NCBI RefSeq assembly: GCF_000758605.1
Contig: NZ_CP009282.1
Coordinates: 3,038,001 to 3,102,000, forward strand
Direction: 5' to 3'
From: Paenibacillus sp. FSL R5-0912
Lineage (GTDB): Bacteria; Bacillota; Bacilli; Paenibacillales; Paenibacillaceae
Length of the DNA: 64,000 nt
Part shown: piece by piece, positions 44,874-54,192 of the stretch
Position numbering within the stretch: position 1 is the first letter of the stretch
Layout: the number at the start of each line of letters is the position of its first letter
Position numbers and translations under genes: made by a program
The notes under the pieces: model-generated
The model's input: only the letters and a program-made list of their open reading frames with translations
Databases searched by the model: none
What the model was told of the DNA's origin: nothing

Positions 44874-45857
44874 ATGGAATTGCAAACACAGGTTAGGAGT
44901 CCCGGGACTGGAGGAAGCCGGCGGTTGTTTTTATGGAAGCGTTTCAAAAAACAGAAGATCCTGCATTTGTTCGTCGGGCTTGGCATGATCTATCTGCTGA
45001 TCTTCGCGTATACGCCAATGTTTGGTATTCTGATGGCCTTCAAGGATTACAGCATCTCCGGCGGGATCAAAGGGATCTTCACGAGCGACTGGGTCGGCCT
45101 GAAGTATTTCGATGAATTCGTACATGACTATCAATTCGGCAAGCTGGTCCGCAACACGCTGGTCCTCAGTCTGCTGAAGGTCATCTTCGCCTTCCCGGCA
45201 CCGATTCTGCTGGCGATTATGCTGAATGAAGTGAAGCACATGGCCTTCAAGCGGTTGGTGCAGACGATCAGCTATCTGCCGCATTTTATCTCCTGGGTCG
45301 TCGTGGTTGGCGTATCCTATGCCTTCCTGTCCGCCGATGTCGGTGTGGTCAATAAGGCGCTGATGGCGATGGGCTTCACGGATGAGCCGCTGGCCTTCCT
45401 GACCAGTCCGAATTACTTTTGGGGGCTGGCGGTAGGGAGTGCGGTGTGGAAGGAGATGGGCTGGTGGACGATTATTTTTCTGGCGGCGATATCGGGGATC
45501 AGTCCTTCCCTCTATGAAGCTGCGGAGATTGACGGTGCCGGAAGGCTGGCTCGTATCCGTTATATCACCCTGCCGGGGATGAAGGGGACCATCGTTGTTG
45601 TACTGGTGCTGACCATCGGAAGTATTCTCGGTGGCGGACTGGTGGGTTCCAACTTCGAGCAGGCCTACCTGTTCGGCAACAGTATCAATAATCCAACCTC
45701 TGAGATTGTCCAGACCTACGCATTCAGGGTGGGGTTAAGCGACGGGCGGTTCTCCTACGCAGCGGCGATAGATTTAATCCAATCCGTGATTTCGGTAGCG
45801 CTGATATTCTCCAGTAACTATATTGCCAAACGGGTGTCAGGCTCAAGTCTTTTTTAG
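44874..45857 (+). CDS. LplB-type oligosaccharide ABC transporter permease
   Basis: 327 aa, six membrane segments. IFAYTPMFGILMAFKDYSIS and the EAA loop LYEAAEIDGAGRLARIRYIT are typical of LplB/YteP-type permeases. ATG behind GGGAGGAG. First gene of a permease-permease-binding-protein operon without an ATPase gene. In Paenibacillus xylan-degrading loci such systems import aldouronates or xylo-oligosaccharides, and that is the best guess here. Confidence 0.92.
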   Translation: MELQTQVRSPGTGGSRRLFLWKRFKKQKILHLFVGLGMIYLLIFAYTPMFGILMAFKDYSISGGIKGIFTSDWVGLKYFDEFVHDYQFGKLVRNTLVLSLLKVIFAFPAPILLAIMLNEVKHMAFKRLVQTISYLPHFISWVVVVGVSYAFLSADVGVVNKALMAMGFTDEPLAFLTSPNYFWGLAVGSAVWKEMGWWTIIFLAAISGISPSLYEAAEIDGAGRLARIRYITLPGMKGTIVVVLVLTIGSILGGGLVGSNFEQAYLFGNSINNPTSEIVQTYAFRVGLSDGRFSYAAAIDLIQSVISVALIFSSNYIAKRVSGSSLF

Positions 45858-45874
45858 AGAGAGGAGGAAAGGCT

Positions 45875-46756
45875 GTGCTGAAGAGTCAGCGGCAGAAGGA
45901 TTTTGTTTTTGACAGCGTGATCTATGTGGTATTGTTCGTTATTATGCTCACGATGCTGTATCCGTTCTATTATGTGTTAATTGCTTCCTTCAATAAAGGC
46001 TCGGACTCGCTGCTGGGCGGTGTGTATCTGTGGCCCCGGAACTTTACCCTGGAGAATTACCGGGTGTTCATGGATGATCCCAAGTGGGTGAAGGCGTTCC
46101 TGGTCTCCGTACTGCGGACGGTTTCCGGTACTTTGCTTGGACTGCTGCTCACCAGCATTGTCGCTTACGGCCTGTCCCATCGTGATCTGTTATTCAGCAA
46201 GGTCTATTTCACAGTGATCGTATTCGCCATGTACTTCTCCGGCGGACTGATCCCTTATTATGTAGTCCTGCGTTCACTAGGCTTGCTGAATTCCTTTGCG
46301 GTATACATTGTCCCGTCCATGCTCAGCACGTTCTTCCTGCTCATTGCGATCTCATTCTTCCGCGAGATTCCTGCTGAGCTAAAAGAGTCTGCGCATATAG
46401 ACGGTGCCGGTGAGCTTACGATATTCTTCCGCATCATCCTGCCGGTCTCAACGCCGGTGCTGGCGACCATGGCCTTGTTCATGGGGGTTGGGCAATGGAA
46501 TTCCTGGCTGGATTCAGCTTATTTCGTCCAGTCCGAGGAGCTGCGTACGCTGGCCTTCCGCATGATGGAGGTCATCAACAAGAGCAATTCTCCTATGGAT
46601 TCGCTGGCGGTAGCCAACAGTGTCTCGGCGGGTGTCACCAGCTTCTCCTTACAGGTCACTTCAATGGTGGTGTCCATTGTTCCCATTATCTGTGTGTACC
46701 CGTTCCTGCAGAAGTATTTCGTACATGGCATCATGCTGGGTTCGGTAAAAGGTTAG
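45875..46756 (+). CDS. LplC/YtcP-type ABC transporter permease
   Basis: 293 aa. GTG start behind GAGAGGAGG. Second channel subunit, with six membrane segments and the EAA motif ELKESAHIDGAGELTIFFRI. The ending (VHGIMLGSVKG) is the common end of this family. It lies 17 bp after the first permease. Confidence 0.92.
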   Translation: MLKSQRQKDFVFDSVIYVVLFVIMLTMLYPFYYVLIASFNKGSDSLLGGVYLWPRNFTLENYRVFMDDPKWVKAFLVSVLRTVSGTLLGLLLTSIVAYGLSHRDLLFSKVYFTVIVFAMYFSGGLIPYYVVLRSLGLLNSFAVYIVPSMLSTFFLLIAISFFREIPAELKESAHIDGAGELTIFFRIILPVSTPVLATMALFMGVGQWNSWLDSAYFVQSEELRTLAFRMMEVINKSNSPMDSLAVANSVSAGVTSFSLQVTSMVVSIVPIICVYPFLQKYFVHGIMLGSVKG

Positions 46757-46789
46757 ACAATTCATAATTTCAATCATGGAGGGATTAGC

Positions 46790-48361
46790 TTGAACAAAAG
46801 CAGAAGCTTCAAAATGGTTGTAGCCGCGCTGGCAATTGCCGTATTATCCGCCTGCGGCAGCGGAGGAAATGCCGCTCAGATCGCCCCGTCCGGCAGTCCG
46901 GACGCAGCAGCAGGCGGGAATTCTCCGGCCAAACCTGCGGAAGTGAAGGAATTGAGCCTGTTCATTGATGCGTCGTGGTACCCGGTTACGGAATGGAAGG
47001 GCCCGGTCGCCGATATGATTACCGAGAAGACGGGAGTGAAGCTCAAGGTTACAGTCGCTACCGATGATAAGCAGCTTCCGCTGATGATTGCCTCCGGTGA
47101 CCTGCCGGACCTGGTGTTCACCTCTTCCAATATAGACCGGTTATCAGACTCGAAGCTGTCCTATTCCTGGAATGAGCTGATTGAGAAATATGCGCCGGAT
47201 TTCAAGATTGACAAGACCCGGATTGCCATCCATACCATGGATGACGGCAAGTTCTATACCGTGCGGAATTCCTTTGCGACCCAGGAGGAGATGAAGAATA
47301 GTAAATATTCGTTAGGCAGCGACGGCAACCCGGGCATCGCGGTACGGGAGGATATTCTGAAGGAGCTGGGGAATCCGCCGATCAAGACCCTGGATGATTT
47401 CGTCAAGGTGCTGGGCATGGTCAAGGAGAAATATCCCGAGATGGTCCCGCTGATCATGGATAAGGACTGGATTGAACAGTATTTCCTGGCCCAGTTCGGT
47501 ACGGAGACCCTGCTCGACGGCTGGTATGAACAGGACGGCAAGGTGGAATATGCGATCAGGCAGCCCAAGATGCTGGAATTTTTCAAGTTCATGAATAGCC
47601 TGTACCGCAATGGCTATATCCTGGCTGAGAATTTCGCACTGGCTAATGACCAGATTGATGATCAATATGCTACGGGCGGCAAAGCCTTCGCCCATAGCCA
47701 TACCGTATCCACCGCAGATACCGATAACATCAAGATCAAGAGCAATCAGGGGGACTTCTCCTTCAAGATGCTGCCAAGCGTATTGTCGAAGGATGCCAAG
47801 GTAGTCAGCTCAGGACTCGGCTTCTCCGGAACCTTCATCACCAAGAAGAATAGGGACCCGGAGGCCTCCATCAAATTCATCCAGTATCTGGCCAGCGACG
47901 AGGGTAAGAAGCTGACGATGTTCGGAGTCGAAGGGGTACACTGGACCTGGAATGAAGAGGGCCACCCCGACTTCAAATATAATCCATCCGATGCCGATTT
48001 TGTGAACAGCAACGGGATTAAGTGGTGGTATCTCTATAACGATGGGGTTACCGAGGGCATGCTGTCTTATGTTCCTGAGCTGCAGAAGACGCAGGCGCTG
48101 ATGGATCTGAAGTCCGTCAGAGTCTATAAGCCGGAGATCGGGCTGATTCAGACCCAGCCGGATTCACAGGAGAAGACCATCAAGACGAAGATTGACGAGA
48201 TGGTCAAGAATGAGAAGGTCAAGATCTATCTGGCAGAATCGGAGGCGGCGGCAGTGGCAGCCTATGAGAATATGCTGAAGAATGCAGAGAACATAGGGCT
48301 GCAGAAGCTCACCGACTGGGCGAATACAACCTATCAGAAGAAGAAGGATTTATTTAAGTAA
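46790..48361 (+). CDS. LplA-type extracellular solute-binding lipoprotein
   Basis: 523 aa. TTG start behind GGAGGG. Lipobox VLSAC. The large binding protein of the LplA/YtcQ type (PADMITEKTGVKLKV-like motif, DLPDLVFTSSN, FAHSHTVSTADTDNIK, KFIQYLASDEGKKL) usually carries acidic or branched oligosaccharides. It serves the two permeases upstream. An aldouronate ligand would fit the GH30_8 and GH10 products but is inferred. Confidence 0.9.
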   Translation: MNKSRSFKMVVAALAIAVLSACGSGGNAAQIAPSGSPDAAAGGNSPAKPAEVKELSLFIDASWYPVTEWKGPVADMITEKTGVKLKVTVATDDKQLPLMIASGDLPDLVFTSSNIDRLSDSKLSYSWNELIEKYAPDFKIDKTRIAIHTMDDGKFYTVRNSFATQEEMKNSKYSLGSDGNPGIAVREDILKELGNPPIKTLDDFVKVLGMVKEKYPEMVPLIMDKDWIEQYFLAQFGTETLLDGWYEQDGKVEYAIRQPKMLEFFKFMNSLYRNGYILAENFALANDQIDDQYATGGKAFAHSHTVSTADTDNIKIKSNQGDFSFKMLPSVLSKDAKVVSSGLGFSGTFITKKNRDPEASIKFIQYLASDEGKKLTMFGVEGVHWTWNEEGHPDFKYNPSDADFVNSNGIKWWYLYNDGVTEGMLSYVPELQKTQALMDLKSVRVYKPEIGLIQTQPDSQEKTIKTKIDEMVKNEKVKIYLAESEAAAVAAYENMLKNAENIGLQKLTDWANTTYQKKKDLFK

Positions 48362-48372
48362 GCGGCTTCCTA

Positions 48373-48402
48373 CCGGTAGAGACTTGTCTCTACCGGGTTT
48401 TA
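48373..48402 (+). terminator. Hairpin terminator after the binding-protein gene
   Basis: Perfect 10-bp stem (CCGGTAGAGA and complement) with a CTTG loop, then GTTTTA. The short T run may allow read-through into the kinase gene. Confidence 0.6.
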
Positions 48403-48457
48403 CATGTTCATGGTAGGATAAGAAAAAAGAAGTCGGGCACCGGGGGGGCAGGCTGCC

Positions 48458-50224
48458 GTGAGCATTGTGCGCAAAATGATATTAGGATATATCCTGCTGA
48501 TTTTTATACCGGTCGTTACCTTCGGCTATTATTATTACAGCAAGCTCTATGACAGTGTAAGCAGACAGTTTGTGGAGAGCCGTCAGAAGATACTGGAGCA
48601 GGCCTATTCCAATATGAAGGCGGATCTGGCCCGGATCGATTCCACCCAGCGGATGCTCCAGTACAACCCGTATGTCACTGACTATCTGGACGGCAGCTAT
48701 GAGACGGACTCAGAGAGCATATATGCCTATAACCGTTATATCAATCCGGTGATTCTGCAATCGCTTAATATCAGTCCGGAGATCGACACGTTCAGAATCT
48801 ATATAACCAAGCAGGGCGTGCTGCCCATTACTGACCGGCTGCTCGAACTATCGGCGCTGGATGAACAGGGTGCCGGGGCTACCCGTATGCTGCGGCCGGG
48901 ACAGGGCAAATGGATACTCCCCGACTCCAAGGTCGAAGCACCCCCGCTGGTGTTCTATCAGAACATATATAATCATGACTTTACCGAGATTGTCGGACTG
49001 CTGGAGCTGCGGGTCGGCAGTGAGCTGATCCGCAAATTCTACCGGGCGACAGGCGGAGGAGATTGGACCGCTATGCTTCTGCCGCCGGAGGGGGAGCTGC
49101 CGGAGAGGGAAGGCATCCCCTCGGCGGTTGATCCTGCAACCTGGGCAAGAATGGCATCGGGAGAGTCGCAGACGTATTTCATCAACCGTGAGGTCATCGT
49201 CAACCAGCTGTTTATTCAGGAGCTGGGTGTCCGGGTTGCCGTGATCGGCAAGGTATCCGAGGTGTTCCGTTCGATCAGGAGCCAGGAGATCGTGATGATT
49301 ACAACGCTCGCCGTTCTTCTGACGTTATTGTCTTTTGCTTATTACACCCTGGCTTCGACGATTACCAAGCGCGTCCTCCGGCTCGCCCGGCATATGCGCA
49401 ACTTAAATGATGATAACCTGAAGCAGTCGATCAGCAAGGAAGATAAGCCGGGCCGCAAGGATGAGATCAGTTTCCTGACGGAGACTTATAATTCCATGCT
49501 CCTGCGTATGGATGAGCTGATCAACAATGTCCACCGGGCGGAGCTGCGCAATAAGGAAGCCGCTTACAAAGTCCTTCAGGCCCAGATCAAACCGCATTTC
49601 CTCTATAACACGCTGGAGACCATCCGGATGCTGGCGGAATCCAACAATGACCAGGAAGTGGCTGAAATCTCGTACTGGTTCGGCAAACTTATGCGGTACA
49701 GCCTGTCCGCCCAAGAGGATCATACGGTCCTCTCCAAAGAGATCGAGACCGTGGTCTTCTACCTCAATATTCATAAAATGCGGCTGCAGAAGAGACTGAC
49801 CTATGAGGTCGATATCGCTGTGACTGACGAGCAAATGAGCTGTCCAAGGTTCATCCTCCAGCCGCTGGTCGAGAATAGCATCATCCATGGAGCCTCCGTG
49901 ACGCTCCGGCCTGTCCATATCCGGATTCAGGCCGCCGAGACGGAGGACGTGATCAGGATAAGTGTGTCGGACAGCGGCATAGGTATTCCTGAAGACCGGT
50001 TGCTGCAGCTCCATAGCCGGTTATCCAATGGAGAGGATGTGGAGCCCCGGGAGGAGGCGGAAGGAGGCGTGGGGCTGTATAACGTCAGCGAGCGGATTAA
50101 ATCGTTCTATGGCGGAGCTTCACGGCTGGTTCTGGAGAGTGAGGAGGGCAAGGGTACCTGCTTGACTATTATCATAGCGAAAGGGGCGGCGAGCGAGCAT
50201 GCGAATCTTAATAGTAGACGATGA
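48458..50224 (+). CDS. YesM-type sensor histidine kinase paired with the Lpl system
   Basis: 588 aa from a GTG with a G-rich but weak ribosome site. N-terminal membrane segment (about 7-25), extracellular sensor, second segment (about 275-297), HAMP, His in QIKPHFLYNTLETI, N-box QPLVENSIIHG and SDSGIGIP. The end overlaps the next gene by 26 bases. It probably senses the same oligosaccharide that the adjacent transporter carries. Confidence 0.9.
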   Translation: MSIVRKMILGYILLIFIPVVTFGYYYYSKLYDSVSRQFVESRQKILEQAYSNMKADLARIDSTQRMLQYNPYVTDYLDGSYETDSESIYAYNRYINPVILQSLNISPEIDTFRIYITKQGVLPITDRLLELSALDEQGAGATRMLRPGQGKWILPDSKVEAPPLVFYQNIYNHDFTEIVGLLELRVGSELIRKFYRATGGGDWTAMLLPPEGELPEREGIPSAVDPATWARMASGESQTYFINREVIVNQLFIQELGVRVAVIGKVSEVFRSIRSQEIVMITTLAVLLTLLSFAYYTLASTITKRVLRLARHMRNLNDDNLKQSISKEDKPGRKDEISFLTETYNSMLLRMDELINNVHRAELRNKEAAYKVLQAQIKPHFLYNTLETIRMLAESNNDQEVAEISYWFGKLMRYSLSAQEDHTVLSKEIETVVFYLNIHKMRLQKRLTYEVDIAVTDEQMSCPRFILQPLVENSIIHGASVTLRPVHIRIQAAETEDVIRISVSDSGIGIPEDRLLQLHSRLSNGEDVEPREEAEGGVGLYNVSERIKSFYGGASRLVLESEEGKGTCLTIIIAKGAASEHANLNSRR

Positions 50225-50906
50225 GCCGATCATCCTTGGAGGACTGGTCAAGGTGATTGGCGCAGCCGCGCCGGTCGGAACCGAAATCCGGGAGGCCGGC
50301 GACGCCTTCGAGGCTCTTGGGATCATGAAGGAATACATGCCGGATGTTACGGTAACCGATCTGCATATGCCGGAGAAAAACGGGTTTGAAATGATGGAGG
50401 AGGCCAAGGAAAACGGTTTATGTGAGCGCTTTATTATTCTCACGGGATATGATGATTTTGAATACGCTCGCAGGGCACTCCGATACGGAGTGATTGACTA
50501 CCTGCTGAAGCCGGTGGACAAGGGGGAGATGGCAAATCTGCTGAAGCAATTAAACAGGGATCTCCCATCCCTAGACAACACGGACTGTCCCCCTCATGCC
50601 AAACAGATTCTTGCGTATACCCAATTGAATTATATGAACGACCTCTCTCTTGATCATCTGGCTGACCTGATGAAGCTTCATCCCAATTACATCAGCAACC
50701 TCTTCAAAAAGGTGACCGGCGATACATTTGTGAATTATCTGAATGCCACCCGGATCAAAGAAGCGCAAAAGCTGCTTAGTGCCCACCGCAATCTGCCAGT
50801 GGGCGAGATCGGCCGCCGGGTCGGGTATGAGAATAAGCATTACTTCAATAAAGTATTCAAGAAATATACCGGCAGCACACCGGGTGCCTACCGGGAGGCA
50901 CATTGA
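50199..50906 (+). CDS. Short AraC-type response regulator
   Basis: 235 aa. Receiver (VDDE, Asp54 in VTDLHMP, KPV) joined directly to the AraC DNA-binding domain (SLDHLADLMKLHPNYISNLF, HYFNKVFKKYTGSTPGAYRE). It lacks the roughly 250-residue middle module of the two other YesN-type regulators in this window. It overlaps the kinase gene. Likely target: the Lpl operon. Confidence 0.9.
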   Translation: MRILIVDDEPIILGGLVKVIGAAAPVGTEIREAGDAFEALGIMKEYMPDVTVTDLHMPEKNGFEMMEEAKENGLCERFIILTGYDDFEYARRALRYGVIDYLLKPVDKGEMANLLKQLNRDLPSLDNTDCPPHAKQILAYTQLNYMNDLSLDHLADLMKLHPNYISNLFKKVTGDTFVNYLNATRIKEAQKLLSAHRNLPVGEIGRRVGYENKHYFNKVFKKYTGSTPGAYREAH

Positions 50907-50952
50907 AGCCTTAGCCCGGAGGGGCGGCGAGCGGAATGCGGGATTGATACTA

Positions 50953-51795
50953 TCATCTCATCCCCCGCTTAGCCTTCATGCACTTCAGATTATAGGTGCG
51001 GCCGTAGGCTTTGGCGTATCTGATCATTTGGTCAAGCATACGGGCGTCCTTCAGTTTGGTGAACGGGCAGGGATCGGGGGCGGTATTCACTTCCAGAATC
51101 CATGGGCTAAGCCGCCGGTCTAAGGCGAAATCTACGCCGATTTCATTCAGCGCCGGATAGGCAGAACTTAACTGAATGGCAGACTTCACGCCAAGTTCGT
51201 TCATTTGCGTGATCAGAGCGCTGTGCTTCTTCAGGCTAGTGTGAACGCCAAGCAGTTCCTCGACCGGATATATGGTCCCGCCCTGACTTCCATTCGTAAC
51301 CACCTTCTGCGGATGCGCGACGCGTCCTGCCGCTCCTGTAGCTTCCCACTTTCCCTTAGGATTGCGCTGCACCATTACGCGGATATCAAACGGCCGCCCG
51401 CCGTATGTCAGAAGATGGATGCCCTTCTGTACTAAATAGGGTTTCCCTCCGGTCTCCTCCATGATTGCTTGATATGCCTTGTCATAATCAGCGAATGTGC
51501 TCAGCCGTGTACCTGCCTGATAGCGGTAGGTGCATTTTTGCGTCACGACAGAAGCTCTCCCGCCAGAGCGGCCCCGGCTTGTAGGTGTCCTCTGTTCAAC
51601 CCGGATAACCCCCTCGCCAAGGGAGCCGCAGCAGGGCTTAATATATACCATCTGGTATTTCTGCAGCATTGCATGCAGAACACTCCGGCTCATTCTTCTT
51701 GTGTCCGGGATATACCTCTTTAATTCCGGCTTCTCCGCCAGTACTCTTGTCTTCGTCAGTTTATTGGAAATACGGTTGATCTGCTGCTTCTTCAT
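50953..51795 (-). CDS. YheC/YheD-family ATP-grasp protein
   Basis: 280 aa. The ATP-grasp core has VYIKPCCGSLGEGVIRVE (nucleotide-binding lysine and glycine loop), YLVQKGIHLLTYGGRPFDIR and the metal-binding end WILEVNTAPDP. Members are annotated as endospore coat-associated in Bacillales; the reaction is unknown. ATG with GGAGGG upstream. It is divergent from the diaminopropionate genes, with 163 bp between the starts, so a ligase role with those genes cannot be excluded. Confidence 0.85.
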   Translation of the reverse strand: MKKQQINRISNKLTKTRVLAEKPELKRYIPDTRRMSRSVLHAMLQKYQMVYIKPCCGSLGEGVIRVEQRTPTSRGRSGGRASVVTQKCTYRYQAGTRLSTFADYDKAYQAIMEETGGKPYLVQKGIHLLTYGGRPFDIRVMVQRNPKGKWEATGAAGRVAHPQKVVTNGSQGGTIYPVEELLGVHTSLKKHSALITQMNELGVKSAIQLSSAYPALNEIGVDFALDRRLSPWILEVNTAPDPCPFTKLKDARMLDQMIRYAKAYGRTYNLKCMKAKRGMR

Positions 51796-51958
51796 CGTAG
51801 CCCTCCGTCCGGTAGCTTCTTATAGGCCATAGTACGGCAGAGAGCAGGCTTTTGATTGGGCAGACGTGATGGGCAGAACACAACTGGAGATTGCTACATA
51901 TGTTATTGAAGGTGTGAATCCAAGAGGCTGCGGCATGCAGCCGGAGCAGGAGGCATCC

Positions 51959-54172
51959 ATGATGCTGATGGACAATTGGCGGGATAAAGTACTTGAAGTC
52001 ATCGGGCAGTTCCCCTGGTACAAGGGAATCATTAGCAGTGAGACTACGAACTACAGTCTGCAGAATCTTCCCCTGATGACCGCGGACATTCTTGAAACCC
52101 ATTATTATAGCAGCACACCAGATGTTTCGCTCGCCGTATACCGGACATCGGGTACAAGTACAGGCCGGCGCAAGGCTATAGTCTACTCAGAAGAAGATGA
52201 CGCCCATTATATCAATATCAAAACAAAGCTGTTCGGTGAGTTGATTGCAGGAAGCGGATGTACAAGGGCGCTGGCCGATATGGGAACCGGACATGCTGCG
52301 AATACGGCGCTGTCCATTTTCGAACGGCTGGGACTTGTCAACAGCTCAATCCCCTTCGAGCTGCCGATAGAGCAGCATATAGAGCGGATTCAGGCATTTA
52401 AGCCCGACCTGCTGTATACGATGCCCTCTATTCTGGACCATATCGTATATGCTGCTGATGATCCGCGTTCGCTCGGAATCCGCAAGATCATTCTAGTTGG
52501 TGAGATCGCAACAGTGGAGTGGCAGCGGAATATGGCCCGGCTGTTCGGCCTTGAGCCGCAGGACATTACCGATACGTACGGGTCTATTGAAATCGGCACA
52601 ATCGCGTACTATTCGCATGATCTGGGCCGGTATATCTTTGCTGACGGAATTGTTGCGGAAGTCATCGGAACTGAGGCATTAGGGGAAGGGCTGGACCCTC
52701 TGGGAGTTGGAGAAGGCATCCTGGTGCTTACCTCAACTGTCCGCAGGCTGCTGCCCGCTATCCGTATTGTTACCTATGATGTCGTCAGGGATTTCAGGAC
52801 AGTGAAGATAGACGGGACGGAGAAGCAGAGCTTCGGGTCCATCGTCAAACGGGTGGGCCGCGAGCTGAAGCACGGGGAGAAGATCAGCATCTACGATATT
52901 GAACAGGTGGTCTACCGTCATCTCCAGGATGCAATGATCCGGGTCCAGGTCAGCAATAATGCATTAACTGTGTATATCCAGAGCAGATCTGCGGTTCCAT
53001 CCGCAGTTCCGGCGATCAGGGAAGAAATCAGGGAATGCATTCCGGAAATCGGACTGATGATCCGCAATCATCTGCTTGACGATATTGAGGTCATTCTGGC
53101 AGCAAACGGCGGGAAGCTCCAGACCGGACAGGTGAAGAACAAGAAGCTGTATTATCAGAAGGATGGAGTCAATGACAGGGCAGAGCTGAACCTGGATACC
53201 GGTATCTTGTCGGCCATCGGCAAGACGCCTTTGATCAGGCTGGACCATATGTTTCCGCGAGGCGGGTTCAGCGTATACGCGAAGATGGAGCTGATGAACC
53301 CGGGAGGAAGCGCGAAAGACCGTCCGGCACTGTGGATGATCCGGGAGGCTTGGAAGGAAGGGCTCATCGGGCCGGGTACAGTCATCATTGAATCAAGTTC
53401 GGGAAATATGGCGATCAGCCTGGCTATGATCTGCAAATATCTGGGGATGAGCTTCATCAGTGTTGTGGATTCCAGGACGACAGAGATGAATCTTCAGATT
53501 CTGAGGGCTCTGGACGCAACCATCGATTATGTTGCCTGTCCCGATCCCGAAACAGGGGAATTTCTGCCGGCCAGACTGAAGCGAGTGCAGCAGCTGCTCG
53601 CGGAGGTACCGGGCAGCTACTGGCCGAACCAGTATGCGAACCCCAATAATTATCTGTCCCATTATCATACAACCATGAAAGAGATCGTGGCTGAGCTTGG
53701 ACAGGTGGATTATCTGTTCTGCGCTGTCAGTACATGCGGGACGATCCGCGGGCTTGCAGAATACGTGAAGGACAACGGGCTGCAGACCCGGATTGTGGCT
53801 GTTGATGCGGCGGGCAGCGCAATTTTTGGCGGCAATCAGGAGAAACGGCGGTTCCCCGGACTTGGTGCTGGCATTGTGCCGCCTTTTTGCAGAACAGATC
53901 TGATTGACCATATTGTGCATGTTACCGATTCCGATATGGTTCAGAGCTGCCGGGCGCTTGCGCGGAAGGAATCGGTTCTGGCCGGAGCGTCCTCCGGGGC
54001 AGTTCTTGCGGCCATTCGGCAGATGAAGCAGGAGCTCCCTCCCGGAGCTGTCTGCGCCGCTATTCTGCATGATAAGGGTGAACGTTATCTCGATACGGTA
54101 TTCTCGGATTCCTGGGTTCAGAGCCAGTTTGGACAACAGCTCCCGCCAGCAGATGAAGAGTTCCTAACATGA
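51959..54172 (+). CDS. sbnA: Fusion of PaaK-like adenylate-forming domain and SbnA-like diaminopropionate synthase
   Basis: 737 aa from ATG 51959, chosen because AGGAGG lies five bases upstream; a GTG at 51866 would add 31 residues but lacks a ribosome site. Residues about 1-400 are an ANL-superfamily domain of the PaaK/CoF-synthetase type (YRTSGTSTGRRKAIVY, DLLYTMPSILDHI, DTYGSIEIG, then a small C-terminal lobe with LQTGQVKNKK). Residues about 410-730 are a fold-II PLP enzyme: GKTPLIRLDHMF, PLP lysine in NPGGSAKDRPAL, SSSGNMAIS, LAGASSGAVL. The family makes N-(1-amino-1-carboxyethyl)-glutamate from phosphoserine and glutamate. The fusion is unusual. Confidence 0.85.
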   Translation: MMLMDNWRDKVLEVIGQFPWYKGIISSETTNYSLQNLPLMTADILETHYYSSTPDVSLAVYRTSGTSTGRRKAIVYSEEDDAHYINIKTKLFGELIAGSGCTRALADMGTGHAANTALSIFERLGLVNSSIPFELPIEQHIERIQAFKPDLLYTMPSILDHIVYAADDPRSLGIRKIILVGEIATVEWQRNMARLFGLEPQDITDTYGSIEIGTIAYYSHDLGRYIFADGIVAEVIGTEALGEGLDPLGVGEGILVLTSTVRRLLPAIRIVTYDVVRDFRTVKIDGTEKQSFGSIVKRVGRELKHGEKISIYDIEQVVYRHLQDAMIRVQVSNNALTVYIQSRSAVPSAVPAIREEIRECIPEIGLMIRNHLLDDIEVILAANGGKLQTGQVKNKKLYYQKDGVNDRAELNLDTGILSAIGKTPLIRLDHMFPRGGFSVYAKMELMNPGGSAKDRPALWMIREAWKEGLIGPGTVIIESSSGNMAISLAMICKYLGMSFISVVDSRTTEMNLQILRALDATIDYVACPDPETGEFLPARLKRVQQLLAEVPGSYWPNQYANPNNYLSHYHTTMKEIVAELGQVDYLFCAVSTCGTIRGLAEYVKDNGLQTRIVAVDAAGSAIFGGNQEKRRFPGLGAGIVPPFCRTDLIDHIVHVTDSDMVQSCRALARKESVLAGASSGAVLAAIRQMKQELPPGAVCAAILHDKGERYLDTVFSDSWVQSQFGQQLPPADEEFLT

Positions 54173-54192
54173 CCGCATAAGGAGGAGACAGG

